Shown here: positions 26,906 through 35,369 of the stretch, piece after piece
Position numbering within the stretch: the stretch's first letter is position 1
Layout: every line of letters begins with the position of its first letter
Assembly (NCBI GenBank): GCA_026224805.1
Contig: JAMFRN010000147.1
Location: 1 to 37,407, forward strand
Direction of reading: 5' to 3'
Source of the DNA: Nevskia soli
GTDB taxonomy: Bacteria > Pseudomonadota > Gammaproteobacteria > Nevskiales > Nevskiaceae
DNA length: 37,407 nucleotides
Made by a program: the position numbers and the translations under genes
The notes under the pieces: generated by a model
Database searches by the model: none
What the model saw: the letters and a program-made list of their open reading frames with translations, nothing else
What the model was told of the DNA's origin: nothing

Positions 26906-27598
26906 ATGGGCGCCGTCTACCTGATCCGCCACGGTCAGGCTTCCTTCGGCAAGACCGACTACGACGAGCTGTCGCCCACCGGCGTCGAGCAGGGGCGCAT
27001 CCTCGGTCTGGCGCTGCGCGCGCGGGTGCCGCAGGTGGACGCGGTGGTCACCGGCGCGATAAAGCGCCACCGCCAGACCGCGGCGAGTTGCCTGGAAGCG
27101 ATGCAGCTGGCGGTGGCAACACAGGACCTGCCGGGCTTCCGCGAATACGATCACGACGAAATCATCGTGCGCCACGAGCCGCGCTTCGCCCGGCCCGAGA
27201 CGATGATGGCCGAGCTGGCGAAAATGCCGGAGCCGCGCCGCGCCTTCCAGACGATTTTCGGCAAGGCGATGGAGCGCTGGATCGGCGGCGGCCACGATGC
27301 GGAGTACAGCGAGTCCTGGCCGGTATTCCGCGAGCGCTGCATCGGCGCCCTGGATCAGTTGATCGCGTCGCTGGGACCGTCGAAGACCGCCCTGGTGTTT
27401 ACTTCCGGCGGCGTGATCAGCGCCATCTGCCACGCCTTGCTGAAATTTCCCGCGCTGCAGGCCTACCAGCTCAACCTGACCCTGGCCAACTGCGGCGTCA
27501 CCAAGATCATCTACAGCGAACGCGCCCGCTACCTGAGCACGCTCAACGAGCACGCCCACTTCGAGGGCATGCAGCATAAACTCATCACCTACCGCTGA
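26906..27598 (+). CDS. Histidine phosphatase superfamily protein with atypical second motif
   Basis: The 230-residue protein has the phosphoglycerate-mutase-type RHG motif at Arg8-His9-Gly10 (YLIRHGQASFG), LSPTGVEQG, and GAIKRHRQTA with the second Arg. The C-terminal motif normally reads SHGG, supplying the second catalytic His, but here it reads VFTSGGVISAI with Ser in place of His. Activity may therefore be altered or absent, although TSGG variants form a recognisable branch of the superfamily. ATG 26906 overlaps the stop of a nine-codon frame (26877-26906). The SDR gene begins 22 bases after the stop, suggesting an operon with the SDR and GST. Confidence 0.85.
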   Translation: MGAVYLIRHGQASFGKTDYDELSPTGVEQGRILGLALRARVPQVDAVVTGAIKRHRQTAASCLEAMQLAVATQDLPGFREYDHDEIIVRHEPRFARPETMMAELAKMPEPRRAFQTIFGKAMERWIGGGHDAEYSESWPVFRERCIGALDQLIASLGPSKTALVFTSGGVISAICHALLKFPALQAYQLNLTLANCGVTKIIYSERARYLSTLNEHAHFEGMQHKLITYR

Positions 27599-27620
27599 CC
27601 TCCAGGCTGCCACAACCCTC

Positions 27621-28367
27621 ATGCGCAAGAACATTCTTATCACCGGCGCCAGCTCCGGCCTCGGCGCCGGCATGGCCCGCGAATTCGCCAAAAAGGGGCG
27701 CGATCTGGCGCTGTGCGCGCGGCGCACCGACCGGCTAGAGGAGCTGCAGCAGGAGCTGTTAGCGCTCAACCCGGCGATCCGTGTCTCCATCAGGGAGCTG
27801 GACGTCAACGACTACGAGCGCGTCTTCACCGTGTTCCGCGAGTTCGCCGAGGAATTCGGCGGCCTCGACCGCATCATCGTCAACGCCGGCATCGGCAAGG
27901 GCCGGCCGGTGGGTACCGGCTACTTCTGGGCTAACCGCCAGACCGCCGAAACCAATTTCGTCGCCGCGCTGGCGCAGTGCGAGGCCGCGGTAGAAATCTT
28001 CCGCCAGCAGCAGCACGGCCACCTGGTGATGATCTCCTCGATGAGCGCCATGCGCGGCATGCCCGGCAATATCACCACCTACGCCGCCACCAAGGCCGGC
28101 GTCGCCGCGCTCACCGAAGGCATCCGCGCCGACCTGCTGCGCACCAAAATCAAGGTGACGACGCTATATCCGGGCTACATCCGCAGCGAGATCAACGAGA
28201 AGGTGAAGAACACGCCGTTCATGATCGACACCGCCACCGGCTGCCGCGCCCTGGTCGCCGCCATCGAGAAGGAAAAGGTGGAAGCCTGCGTGCCCGCCTG
28301 GCCCTGGAACCTGATGGGCCTGGCCATGCGCAACCTGCCGCTGAAACTGGTCGCGCGCATGGGTTGA
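27621..28367 (+). CDS. Short-chain dehydrogenase/reductase (SDR)
   Basis: The 248-residue classical SDR has the NAD(P)-binding motif TGASSGLG at residues 8-15 and NAGIG in the central strand. The catalytic Ser lies in MISSMSA (Ser140 or Ser142), and Tyr154 and Lys158 in TTYAATKAG. CARRTDRLEEL after the second strand carries Arg residues that favour NADP(H). The C-terminal part contains TLYPGYIRSEIN and a hydrophobic segment (PAWPWNLMGLAMRNLPLKLV) typical of SDRs acting on lipids or ketones. The substrate is unknown. It sits 22 bases after the phosphatase-like gene and 61 bases before the GST gene, in the same direction. Confidence 0.9.
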   Translation: MRKNILITGASSGLGAGMAREFAKKGRDLALCARRTDRLEELQQELLALNPAIRVSIRELDVNDYERVFTVFREFAEEFGGLDRIIVNAGIGKGRPVGTGYFWANRQTAETNFVAALAQCEAAVEIFRQQQHGHLVMISSMSAMRGMPGNITTYAATKAGVAALTEGIRADLLRTKIKVTTLYPGYIRSEINEKVKNTPFMIDTATGCRALVAAIEKEKVEACVPAWPWNLMGLAMRNLPLKLVARMG

Positions 28368-28428
28368 TGTAGGATTGCTGGGCCTCGGGCGGCTACCCGG
28401 GCGGCTGCGAAAACAAGGGGGAGCGCCG

Positions 28429-29118
28429 GTGTCAGAAATCGTGCTGCATCAATGGGTGATGTCGCCGTTCTGCAACAAGATCCGGCGTTGCCTGGAGTTC
28501 AAAGGCCTGGGTTATCAAGTGGTGAACTACAACGGCCTGCGCGCGTTACAGGCGGCCAAGCTATCCCCGGCCGGCAAGCTGCCGGTGCTGGACCACCATG
28601 GCGAGCGCCTGCAAGATTCGGCGCACATCGCCCGCTTCCTCGACCAGAAATATCCCGACAAGCCGCTCTACCCCACCGACCCCGGTGCGCTGGCGCAGTC
28701 GCGCCTGCTGGAAGACTGGGCCGGGACTTCACTGTACTTCTACGAGCTATACCTGCGCATGCTCGATCCGGTGGCGATGGAGAAGGCGTTGGACCTGGTC
28801 TGCGCCGGCCGTCCGCACTGGGAGCGCTCGGTGGTCAAGCTGGTGCTGAAACGCCGCTATCCGAAAAAGCTCGGCAATCAGGGCCTGGGCGCGTACTCGA
28901 AGGTCGAGGTGGTGAAGATGCTGCTGCAGCATGTGCAGGATCTCGACACCATGCTGCAATACCGCCTGTTCCTGAGCGGCGACGCTCTCACCATCGGCGA
29001 CATCTCGGTGGTGGCCCAGCTCGACGAGATGATCCGCACCAGCGACGTGGCGGAGCGCATCCTGTCCTGGCCCCAGGTAAAAGCCTGGCGCGAGCGTTGT
29101 GGCGGCCTCAACGGCTGA
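28429..29118 (+). CDS. Glutathione S-transferase family protein
   Basis: The 229-residue protein has an N-terminal thioredoxin-like domain. MSPFCNKIRRCLEFKG (Ser12, Cys15) is the likely glutathione-activating site, with the cis-Pro in KLPVLDHHGERL and the gamma-glutamyl-binding QDSAHIARFLDQKYP. The helical C-terminal domain contains LSGDALTIGDISVVAQL, the usual N-capping and GDxS region. GTG 28429 is chosen because GGGGAG stands six bases upstream and translation then begins exactly at the first strand (SEIVLHQW). The longer frame adds an Arg/Gly-rich stretch with no counterpart in the family. It is probably co-transcribed with the SDR gene. Confidence 0.88.
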   Translation: MSEIVLHQWVMSPFCNKIRRCLEFKGLGYQVVNYNGLRALQAAKLSPAGKLPVLDHHGERLQDSAHIARFLDQKYPDKPLYPTDPGALAQSRLLEDWAGTSLYFYELYLRMLDPVAMEKALDLVCAGRPHWERSVVKLVLKRRYPKKLGNQGLGAYSKVEVVKMLLQHVQDLDTMLQYRLFLSGDALTIGDISVVAQLDEMIRTSDVAERILSWPQVKAWRERCGGLNG

Positions 29119-29190
29119 TCTGCCCTCGGGAAAGGCCTCGACGCCGCAATTTGCTGCGCCGCAGCAGGTGACCGCGGATGTTGCGCAAAT

Positions 29191-29208
29191 ATGACAGTCG
29201 CATGACAA
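29191..29208 (-). promoter_or_regulatory. PhoB-box-like direct repeat upstream of the phospholipase gene
   Basis: Read on the minus strand the site is TTGTCAT-GCGA-CTGTCAT, two seven-base repeats with a four-base spacer. It differs from the E. coli Pho-box repeat pair (CTGTCAT...CTGTCAY) mainly in its first base and the spacer. It lies about 120 bases before the phospholipase C-like gene, in inverted orientation relative to that gene. Phosphate control of secreted phospholipases is well known in other bacteria. Control here is inferred. Confidence 0.5.
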
Positions 29209-29329
29209 TCCCCGAAGCCGCTTGATCCTATCCACAGGGCACAGACCCTGACCGCTGCAGCGTCCTAGCAGAAGGCCGGAAAGATCGGGCATCGCCGCAA
29301 TCGGCGGCACGGCACGGGGAGAAGGTGCA

Positions 29330-30751
29330 ATGACGACACGCAAGCACGGCAAGGGCAGCGGCACTTCGGGTGAATCGTTCAGTGCCGGCCGGCGGCGTTT
29401 TATCGCCGGTGTCGCCGCGGCGGCGGGCGGCTTGGCGCTGAATTCGCGCAGCGTCGACGCGGAGGTAGCCCCTGCGTTGAGCCCCCTGCCGGCCGATCCG
29501 TCGACCTGCGGGATCGATCACATCGTGGTGGTGATGATGGAGAACCGCTCCTTCGATCACTTCCTCGGCTGGGTGCCCGGCGCGGACGGCATCCAGGCCG
29601 GCGTGACACTGAAGGACAGCGCCGGCAAAAGCTTCCAGTCGTACAACCTGGCGCCGCATTACCAGAACTGCTTCCTGGCCGATCCCGACCACAGCTACGC
29701 CGGCGGCCGTACCGAAATCAACGACGGAGCCATGGACGGCTTCCTGCTGACCCAGCCCAACGGCGACACTTTCCCGCTTGGCTACTACACTGCCGAAAGC
29801 CTGCCCTTCTTCAAGGGCTGCGCCGACAACTGGACCATCTGCGACCGCTACTTCAGCGGCATCCTCGCTCCGACCACGCCCAACCGCTTCTACATGCACG
29901 CCGGGCAGACCGATCGCATCACTAACACTACCACCACCTCGACCTTGCCAACCATCTGGGACAGCATGCTGGCGGCGGGACGAAAGGTAGGCTACTACTA
30001 CGCTGATGTTTCCTACACCGCGTTTTGGGGCAGCAAGTACAAGAGCTTTTCGCAGCCATTCAGCAAGTTCGCCACGGACGTCGCCGCCGGGACGCTGGCC
30101 GATCTCACCTATGTCGACAACGTCGGCACCGACGTACACGAGCTGGTCGGGGTCTCCAGGGACGATCATCCCTACGCCGATGTCCGCGACGGCCAGGCAT
30201 TCCTCAACGAGGTCTACAACGCGATCCGCCAGGGACCGCACTGGGCCAGCACGTTGATGATCATCAACTACGACGAGTGGGGCGGCTTCCGCGATCACGT
30301 CGCTCCGCCGTTCGCACCGGTCACCACGCAGGAATTCACCGCCACCGGCAATGACGGCCGCCTCGGCTGCCGCGTGCCCTGCGTGCTGATCGGCCCGCGC
30401 GCGCGGCGCGGAGTGGTGGAGCATACGCAGTTCGATCCGAATTCGATCCTCAACATGATCGCCTGGCGCTTCGGCTTTGCGCCGCTGGGCGCGCGCGCCA
30501 GCTCGATCAATATCGCCCAGGCGCTGGACTTCAGCGACGTGCCGAACGGCTACGCCCCGGTGTTCACGGTGCCGCCCGGCCCGTTCGGCGGACTGGCGAT
30601 CGACGCCTGCCTGCCGCTCGGCGAACTGCCGGTGGTGCTCGACACGCTCGACCCCAGCCTGAAGGGCCTCAGCGTCGCCGACCAGCGCCGGGTCGAGCAC
30701 GAAAAGGAACTGGCGGACCTTCGCACCCTGGGCAAGCGGTACGGGTTTTAG
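29330..30751 (+). CDS. Phosphoesterase family protein (phospholipase C-like), Tat-exported
   Basis: The 473-residue secreted phosphoesterase has a twin-arginine signal, SAGRRRFIAGVAAAAGG, at about residues 18-34. ATG 29330 follows GGGGAGAAGG. The catalytic domain opens with CGIDHIVVVMMENRSFDHFLGW, the hallmark of this family, in which Glu/Asn/Asp residues contribute metal and substrate ligands. CDRYFSGILAPTTPNRFYMHAG, IINYDEWGGFRDHVAPP and CVLIGPRARRGVVEHTQFDP follow in the family order. It lacks the two C-terminal DUF756 domains of Pseudomonas PlcH/PlcN, so it is closer to the shorter acid-phosphatase/PlcC-like members. Likely substrates are phospholipids or other phosphodiesters outside the cytoplasm. 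Confidence 0.9.
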   Translation: MTTRKHGKGSGTSGESFSAGRRRFIAGVAAAAGGLALNSRSVDAEVAPALSPLPADPSTCGIDHIVVVMMENRSFDHFLGWVPGADGIQAGVTLKDSAGKSFQSYNLAPHYQNCFLADPDHSYAGGRTEINDGAMDGFLLTQPNGDTFPLGYYTAESLPFFKGCADNWTICDRYFSGILAPTTPNRFYMHAGQTDRITNTTTTSTLPTIWDSMLAAGRKVGYYYADVSYTAFWGSKYKSFSQPFSKFATDVAAGTLADLTYVDNVGTDVHELVGVSRDDHPYADVRDGQAFLNEVYNAIRQGPHWASTLMIINYDEWGGFRDHVAPPFAPVTTQEFTATGNDGRLGCRVPCVLIGPRARRGVVEHTQFDPNSILNMIAWRFGFAPLGARASSINIAQALDFSDVPNGYAPVFTVPPGPFGGLAIDACLPLGELPVVLDTLDPSLKGLSVADQRRVEHEKELADLRTLGKRYGF

Positions 30752-30766
30752 ATCCCTATCGAGTTG

Positions 30767-30881
30767 CTCTGTAAAGTGGACAGGGACTAGGTCCCCGTCA
30801 GTAATTGTTCTGTACTTGGACGGGGACTAGGTCCCCGTCAACAGTCTTCTTTAATTGGGACGGAGATTAGAGTCTCGTCCC
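30767..30881. repeat. Three tandem palindromic repeats of about 40 bp
   Basis: Three units start at about 30767, 30808 and 30847. The central unit holds a perfect nine-base stem GACGGGGAC-TAG-GTCCCCGTC (30819-30839). The first has the same hairpin with one mismatch (30779-30799). The third is diverged (GGGACG...CGTCCC, 30857-30881). Each is preceded by a similar stretch (TCTGTAAAGTGGAC, TCTGTACTTGGAC, TCTTTAATTGGGAC). They fill the gap between two convergent genes, as REP-like elements often do. There is no T-run. Confidence 0.85.
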
Positions 30882-30901
30882 GGGGTTAGTCTGTGTGGTC
30901 A

Positions 30902-31408
30902 TCAGGCTTTGCTCTCCAGGTATTTCTTGTTGGCCACATCCGCATCGTGTTTTTCAATCCGCATCTGCAGCGCATGTTCAATCGGACCGCAGACGATCAG
31001 CAGGAACATGGTCGCGATGAAGCCGATGATCAGGATCGGCCAGGCCGCCAGCGCGCTGGCGATGCCCAGCGCGGCCACCACCAGGATCGCCGCGGCGGTG
31101 GTCAGGCCATAGACGTGGATCTGGTCGGGGCCGCGCAGGATCACGCCGGCGCCGAGGAAGCCGATGCCGGAAACGATGCCCTGGGTGACGCGGCTGGCGG
31201 GGTCCGAGCTATTGAAGCCATGCTGCGTGGCGTATTGGCTCAAGGTCAGGACCAGCAGGCAGGAAGACAGCGAAACCAGGCCGAGGGTGCGCAGCCCGAT
31301 CGACTTGCGGTGCAGGTCGCGATTGACTCCGACCAAGGAGCCCGCCAGCAGCGCCAACGTGATGCGCAGCGTCATGTCCAGCCAGTATCCGCTATCGTAG
31401 TTCAGCAT
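30902..31408 (-). CDS. MgtC/SapB family membrane protein
   Basis: The 168-residue inner-membrane protein starts at ATG 31408. Hydrophobic helices are seen at about residues 12-28, 43-60 and 105-150. Conserved family features are LLAGSLVGVNRDLHRKSIGLRT, LSSCLLVLTLSQY and the signature VSGIGFLGAGVILRGPDQIHVYGLTTAAAI. MgtC of Salmonella is linked to growth at low magnesium and intracellular survival through ATP synthase and phosphate uptake effects. Many SapB/MgtC homologues have no such evidence, and there is no C-terminal ACT-like domain here. The ribosome-binding site is weak. It is convergent with the phospholipase gene and divergent from the second DUF885 gene. Confidence 0.88.
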   Translation of the reverse strand: MLNYDSGYWLDMTLRITLALLAGSLVGVNRDLHRKSIGLRTLGLVSLSSCLLVLTLSQYATQHGFNSSDPASRVTQGIVSGIGFLGAGVILRGPDQIHVYGLTTAAAILVVAALGIASALAAWPILIIGFIATMFLLIVCGPIEHALQMRIEKHDADVANKKYLESKA

Positions 31409-31569
31409 GATGCGACTTTTCCCCCGTCCTTCCGTTCGTGTCTTGCCCACAGTGTAACGCCGCCGGCCGCTGCCCGGCGCGGAACAAGCTGTGTAGACTA
31501 AAACCATGCGAGCCGCGGCTCCAAAAAAATGCCGCCCCGTCAGGCTCACCACCAAACTGGAGAAATTCG

Positions 31570-33354
31570 ATGATGCGTTTGCCGCGCCATGCCGCCCTGC
31601 TGGCATTGACGATCAGCTGTTTCGCGCACAGCGCCTGGGCCGAAGGTCCGGCCGCAACGCCCGCGGCGGACCCGAACCTGGCGTTCGCGCAGGAATTCGG
31701 CGATCGCTTCTTCAAGGCTTACTGGCCGCTGCATCCGGACCAGGGGATCGCGGTCGGCTACTACCAGGTGGCGGACCGGCTGACTGTGCTGGACGCCCGC
31801 GAGCGCACCACCGAGCTGCGCTTTCTCGACCGGCAGCTGGCGCGCCTGCACAGCTACCAGCCGGACACCCTGGACAACGCCCATCGTACCGACCAGGCCC
31901 TGCTGGAAAACGAGCTTGAATCCGAGCGCTGGCACCTCAACGGCCTGCTGGACTGGCAATGGGATCCGTCCAGCTACAACGTCGCCGATTCGTTCGCCCT
32001 GTTGCTCAACACCGACTACGCACCGCTGGACCAGCGCCTGCGCACGGTACTGAAGCGGCTGCGCTATGTCCCGGCCTACTACAGCGCCGCCGAGCACAAC
32101 ATCAGCAAGCCGACGCGCGAGCACACACGGCTGGCAATCGACCAGAACCAGGGCGCGCTCGACGTCTTCGGCCCGGACCTGGAAAAGCAGGTGGCCGGCT
32201 CCGGGCTGTCCACCGCCGAACGCGCGCAGTTCCACACGCGCATCACCGCCGCGCGCAAGGCGATGAACGACTATGTCGCCTGGCTCAAGGCCCTGGACGG
32301 CAAGCTGGAGCAGGACGGTACCGCGCGCTCCTTCCGCCTCGGCCGGGAACTGTATGAGCGCAAGTTCGCCTACGACATCCAGTCCGGCGGCTCGGCGGAA
32401 GATCTGTACCAGCGCGCCAAGGTGGAGAAGGAGCATCTGATCTCGCACATGGATCAGCTCTCCGACGAGCTGTGGCCGAAGTACATGGCGGATGCGCCCA
32501 AGCCGGCCGACCGCTTCGACAAGATCGGCCAGCTCATCGGCAAGATGTCGGAACAACATGCCGCACGCGACAATTTCGTGGGATCGGTGGAGCAGATGAT
32601 TCCCCAGCTGGAGCAGTGGGTCACCGACCACCAGCTGATCGACCTTGATCCGAGCAAGCCCTTGCAGGTGCGGCAGACGCCCTCTTACGAGCAGGGCGTG
32701 GCCATCGCCGGCATCGAGGCGCCCGGCCCCTACAATCCCGGCGCCAAGACCTATTTCAACGTCACGCCGCTGGACAGCTACAGCCCGGAGCGCGCGGAAA
32801 GCTTCCTGCGTGAATACAACCGCTGGATCCTGCCGGTGTTCATCATCCACGAGGCCATTCCCGGCCACTACGTGCAGCTGATCTACGCCAACCGCTCGCC
32901 CAGCCGCATCAAGAGCATCTTCGGCAATGGCGCCATGATCGAGGGTTGGGCGGTCTACAGCGAGCGGATGATGCTGGAGTCCGGCTACGGCGGCAACACG
33001 CCGGAAGCCTGGCTGATGTATTCGAAGTGGAACCTGCGCTCGGTCACCAACACCATCCTCGACTACAGCGTGCACGTACAGGGAATGAGCCGCGAGGATG
33101 CGATCCAGCTGCTGACGCACGATGCCTTCCAGTCGCAGGAGGAAGCCTCGGCGAAGTGGCGCCGGGTGCAGCTGAGCAGCGTGCAGCTGACCAGCTACTT
33201 CTCCGGCTTCTCGGAAATCTATGACTTCCGCGAAAAGCTGAAGCAGGAACAGGGCGCGAATTTCGACCTGAAACGCTTCCATGAGCAGTTCCTCAGCTAC
33301 GGCAGCTCGCCGGTGAAGCTGATCAAGCAGCTGATGCAGAAGAAGGTGGAGTAA
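31570..33354 (+). CDS. DUF885 family protein, putative metallopeptidase, exported (second copy)
   Basis: The 594-residue exported protein starts at ATG 31570, seven bases after GGAG. The signal peptide (HAALLALTISCFAHSAWA) ends near residue 24. The DUF885 body contains the HEAIPGH motif at His427-Glu428-x4-His433, then GNGAMIEGWAVYSERMMLESG (the conserved Glu-Gly-Trp block). QLTSYFSGFSEIYDFRE follows near the C-terminus. Overall similarity to the other DUF885 protein at 14343-16172 appears low outside these motifs. They are therefore members of different branches, not a recent duplication. The activity is presumed to be peptide hydrolysis; the substrate is unknown. Confidence 0.9.
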   Translation: MMRLPRHAALLALTISCFAHSAWAEGPAATPAADPNLAFAQEFGDRFFKAYWPLHPDQGIAVGYYQVADRLTVLDARERTTELRFLDRQLARLHSYQPDTLDNAHRTDQALLENELESERWHLNGLLDWQWDPSSYNVADSFALLLNTDYAPLDQRLRTVLKRLRYVPAYYSAAEHNISKPTREHTRLAIDQNQGALDVFGPDLEKQVAGSGLSTAERAQFHTRITAARKAMNDYVAWLKALDGKLEQDGTARSFRLGRELYERKFAYDIQSGGSAEDLYQRAKVEKEHLISHMDQLSDELWPKYMADAPKPADRFDKIGQLIGKMSEQHAARDNFVGSVEQMIPQLEQWVTDHQLIDLDPSKPLQVRQTPSYEQGVAIAGIEAPGPYNPGAKTYFNVTPLDSYSPERAESFLREYNRWILPVFIIHEAIPGHYVQLIYANRSPSRIKSIFGNGAMIEGWAVYSERMMLESGYGGNTPEAWLMYSKWNLRSVTNTILDYSVHVQGMSREDAIQLLTHDAFQSQEEASAKWRRVQLSSVQLTSYFSGFSEIYDFREKLKQEQGANFDLKRFHEQFLSYGSSPVKLIKQLMQKKVE

Positions 33355-33364
33355 GGCGCCGGGG

Positions 33365-33401
33365 AAATCGCACGCTCTTGCCATGCAAGGGCGTGCGATT
33401 T
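33365..33401. terminator. 17-bp hairpin between convergent genes
   Basis: AAATCGCACGC (33365-33375) pairs with GCGTGCGATTT (33391-33401), and the inner TCTTGC/GCAAGG extends the stem to 17 pairs with one G.T, closing on loop CAT. Short AAA/TTT flanks exist on both sides but there is no long T-run. It probably serves as a two-way terminator for the DUF885 and thiolase genes. Confidence 0.6.
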
Positions 33402-33461
33402 GCCTCAGTCATATCGTGGGCGACGATTTGGCGGTCGAATGAACGCCCGCCCGGCCAATCG

Positions 33462-34754
33462 CTATGCCGACTCCAGCAGCACCACGCTGCCCTGCCCGCC
33501 GTCGGCGCAGATGCTGACGATGGCGCGGGTGCCGGCCGGCATCGCCGCCAGTTCCTTGATGGCCTGGCTGAGGATGCGCGCGCCGGTGGCACCGAAGGGA
33601 TGACCGAGGGCCACGCTGCCGCCGTTGGGATTGAGCCGCTCGCGCGGGAAGGTGCCGATGTCGCGGTCGACGCCGGCCCGGTCCTTGAGAAACTTGCGGT
33701 CTTCCAGCGCCTTGATGTGGAACAGCACCTGGCCGGTAAAAGCCTCGTGGATTTCCCACAGCCCGATGTCTTCCAGGCGCAGATCATGCCGCGCGAGCAG
33801 ACGCGGGATGGCGAAGGCCGGGGCCATCAACAGGCCCTCGACGCGGAAATCCAGCGAAGCGATTTCCCAGTCCACCAGCCGCACGCGCGGCGTGGACGAG
33901 GGCAGCTTGTTCAGACCGGCCCTGGACGCGACCCAGATGGCGGCGGCGCCGTCGGTCAGCGGCGAGGAATTGCCGGCGGTGAGCGTGCCCTTGCCGCTGG
34001 TGCGGTCGAAAGCCGGCGGCAGCTTGGCCAGCTTCTCCAAGGAGGTTTCCTTGCGCGGGATGGTGTCGCGTTTGGCCTCGCCGACCGGAATCACCAGGTC
34101 GTCGAAGAAGCCGCGCTCCCAGGCAGCGACCGCGCGCTGGTGGCCCAGCAGGGCCAGCTGATCCTGCGGCTCGCGGCCTATGCCCCACTCCTTCACCGTG
34201 ATTTCGGTGTGCTCGCCCATGCTCATGCCGCTGGTGCGGTTGGTGACGGCGGGGATGTAGAGGCGCACGTCGCCCGGCTTGAGTTCGGTCAGGTGCGAGA
34301 CTTTCTGGCCCAGCGAGCGGGCCTGCTGGAACTTGCGCACCCAGTCGGAGAGTTTCACGCCGAGGCCGATCTGCACCCGGCTCATGCTCTCGACGCCGCC
34401 GACCAGGGCGAGATTGCGGCTGTCGCCGTCGACCATGCCGGCGGCCTGGATGGCCCCCATCATGCTGGTGGAGCAGGCCATGATGGTGGAGTAGGCCGGA
34501 ATGGTCGGCGGCAGGCCGGAGTCCATCAGGATCTCGCGGGCGATATTGCTCCAGGTCAGGTTCGGCACCACCGTGCCCCACACCGCAAAGTCCGGCTGGC
34601 CGGTCTTGAGCCGCGCCTGCATGGCCTGCGCCACCGGCACCGACAGCTCGATGGCGTCGAGCTTGCTCAGCGCGCCGTCGACCTTGGCGAAAGGGGTTCT
34701 GACGCCGGAGGCGAACCAGACTTCATTACGGGTATTGGAAGCAGGGAGTGCCAT
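33462..34754 (-). CDS. Acetyl-CoA C-acyltransferase (thiolase), FadI-like
   Basis: Thiolases cleave 3-ketoacyl-CoA in the last step of beta-oxidation, or run in reverse. The 430-residue length suits the FadI/trifunctional-beta branch. The nucleophilic Cys94 lies in STIMACSTSMMGAI. The His that pairs with it is in EIHEAFTGQ, where HEAF in place of the more common NEAF is typical of FadI. GGSVALGHPFGATGAR holds the second catalytic His. The second Cys is in SICADGGQGSVVLLE, which reads ADGGQG where most thiolases have a Gly-rich CxGGGxG. ATG 34754 has AGGAG about ten bases upstream. No FadJ-type partner is adjacent. Confidence 0.9.
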   Translation of the reverse strand: MALPASNTRNEVWFASGVRTPFAKVDGALSKLDAIELSVPVAQAMQARLKTGQPDFAVWGTVVPNLTWSNIAREILMDSGLPPTIPAYSTIMACSTSMMGAIQAAGMVDGDSRNLALVGGVESMSRVQIGLGVKLSDWVRKFQQARSLGQKVSHLTELKPGDVRLYIPAVTNRTSGMSMGEHTEITVKEWGIGREPQDQLALLGHQRAVAAWERGFFDDLVIPVGEAKRDTIPRKETSLEKLAKLPPAFDRTSGKGTLTAGNSSPLTDGAAAIWVASRAGLNKLPSSTPRVRLVDWEIASLDFRVEGLLMAPAFAIPRLLARHDLRLEDIGLWEIHEAFTGQVLFHIKALEDRKFLKDRAGVDRDIGTFPRERLNPNGGSVALGHPFGATGARILSQAIKELAAMPAGTRAIVSICADGGQGSVVLLESA

Positions 34755-35369
34755 GACAATTCGCTCCTGGAAGGATTTCGATTGGGGTCAAATATGTATC
34801 CGCAAACTCCACCGTGCCGGCGTGGGCGGCATCGCGGCGACCGCGCAGCCTGCCTTGACCGCCCCGCGCCTGAGCATTCTGCGCCCTATCGTGCGCCCGT
34901 CAAGGCCGGGCGCGTGCGGCAAACCCAGGTGGCGCGTGCTGGCGGTCTTGAATACGGTGTATGTCGCCAGGGCAATTCAGGAGTTGCTTGAGGACGAATC
35001 CACTTTCATCAACTTCGGTCAATCGTGGGTGTTCATTACCGGGGAACATCCCATCTTCTGAATTGGGCGATGAATATTCGACTCCAAGCGTCCACACCGG
35101 GCCGGTCAGAGACGAAGCGGCAAAATCTCGTAAGCAGACATCGTTCAAGCGCCCGAAAATCCTGCGCTTCCCATCGAAATCAAGCGGCCTTAACCCACAT
35201 TGCCAGTTTCATCACAGCTAGAATTTGAGTCTCACTCCGGCACCGATTGTGCCCGCGCTGATGACCCGCCGGACCCGTTGCACGCCAAGTCACTGATTGC
35301 ACGGACGTGCTTCCGTCGATGTCTGCTTTGGGGAAATTGCTCTCATGTCTGCTGCGGGCCAGGAGCCGT
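34755..35369. other. Gene-poor stretch without recognised genes
   Basis: These 615 bases hold only short open frames, none with a family signature, signal peptide or good ribosome-binding site. On the minus strand near 35220-35290 a frame ends in Val-Arg-Leu-Lys-Phe-stop, like an outer-membrane barrel C-terminus. It is interrupted by a TGA 22 codons before that stop, so it is at most a remnant. The stretch lies between the thiolase and the damaged antitoxin gene and reads like decayed accessory DNA. Confidence 0.55.

Noticed and set aside
29228-29236. DnaA-box-like CTATCCACA near a gene start
   Set aside because: It is a single copy with one mismatch to the consensus, with no AT-rich unwinding region or replication genes nearby. 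It does not support an origin.
30767-30881. CRISPR array
   Set aside because: There are only three units, each an internal palindrome with about 40-base spacing. No distinct unique spacers and no cas genes are present, so it is a tandem palindrome cluster.
35220-35290. Minus-strand frame ending in Val-Arg-Leu-Lys-Phe-stop, like an outer-membrane protein C-terminus
   Set aside because: An in-frame TGA lies 22 codons before the end and nothing upstream is recognisable. The match is too short to call.
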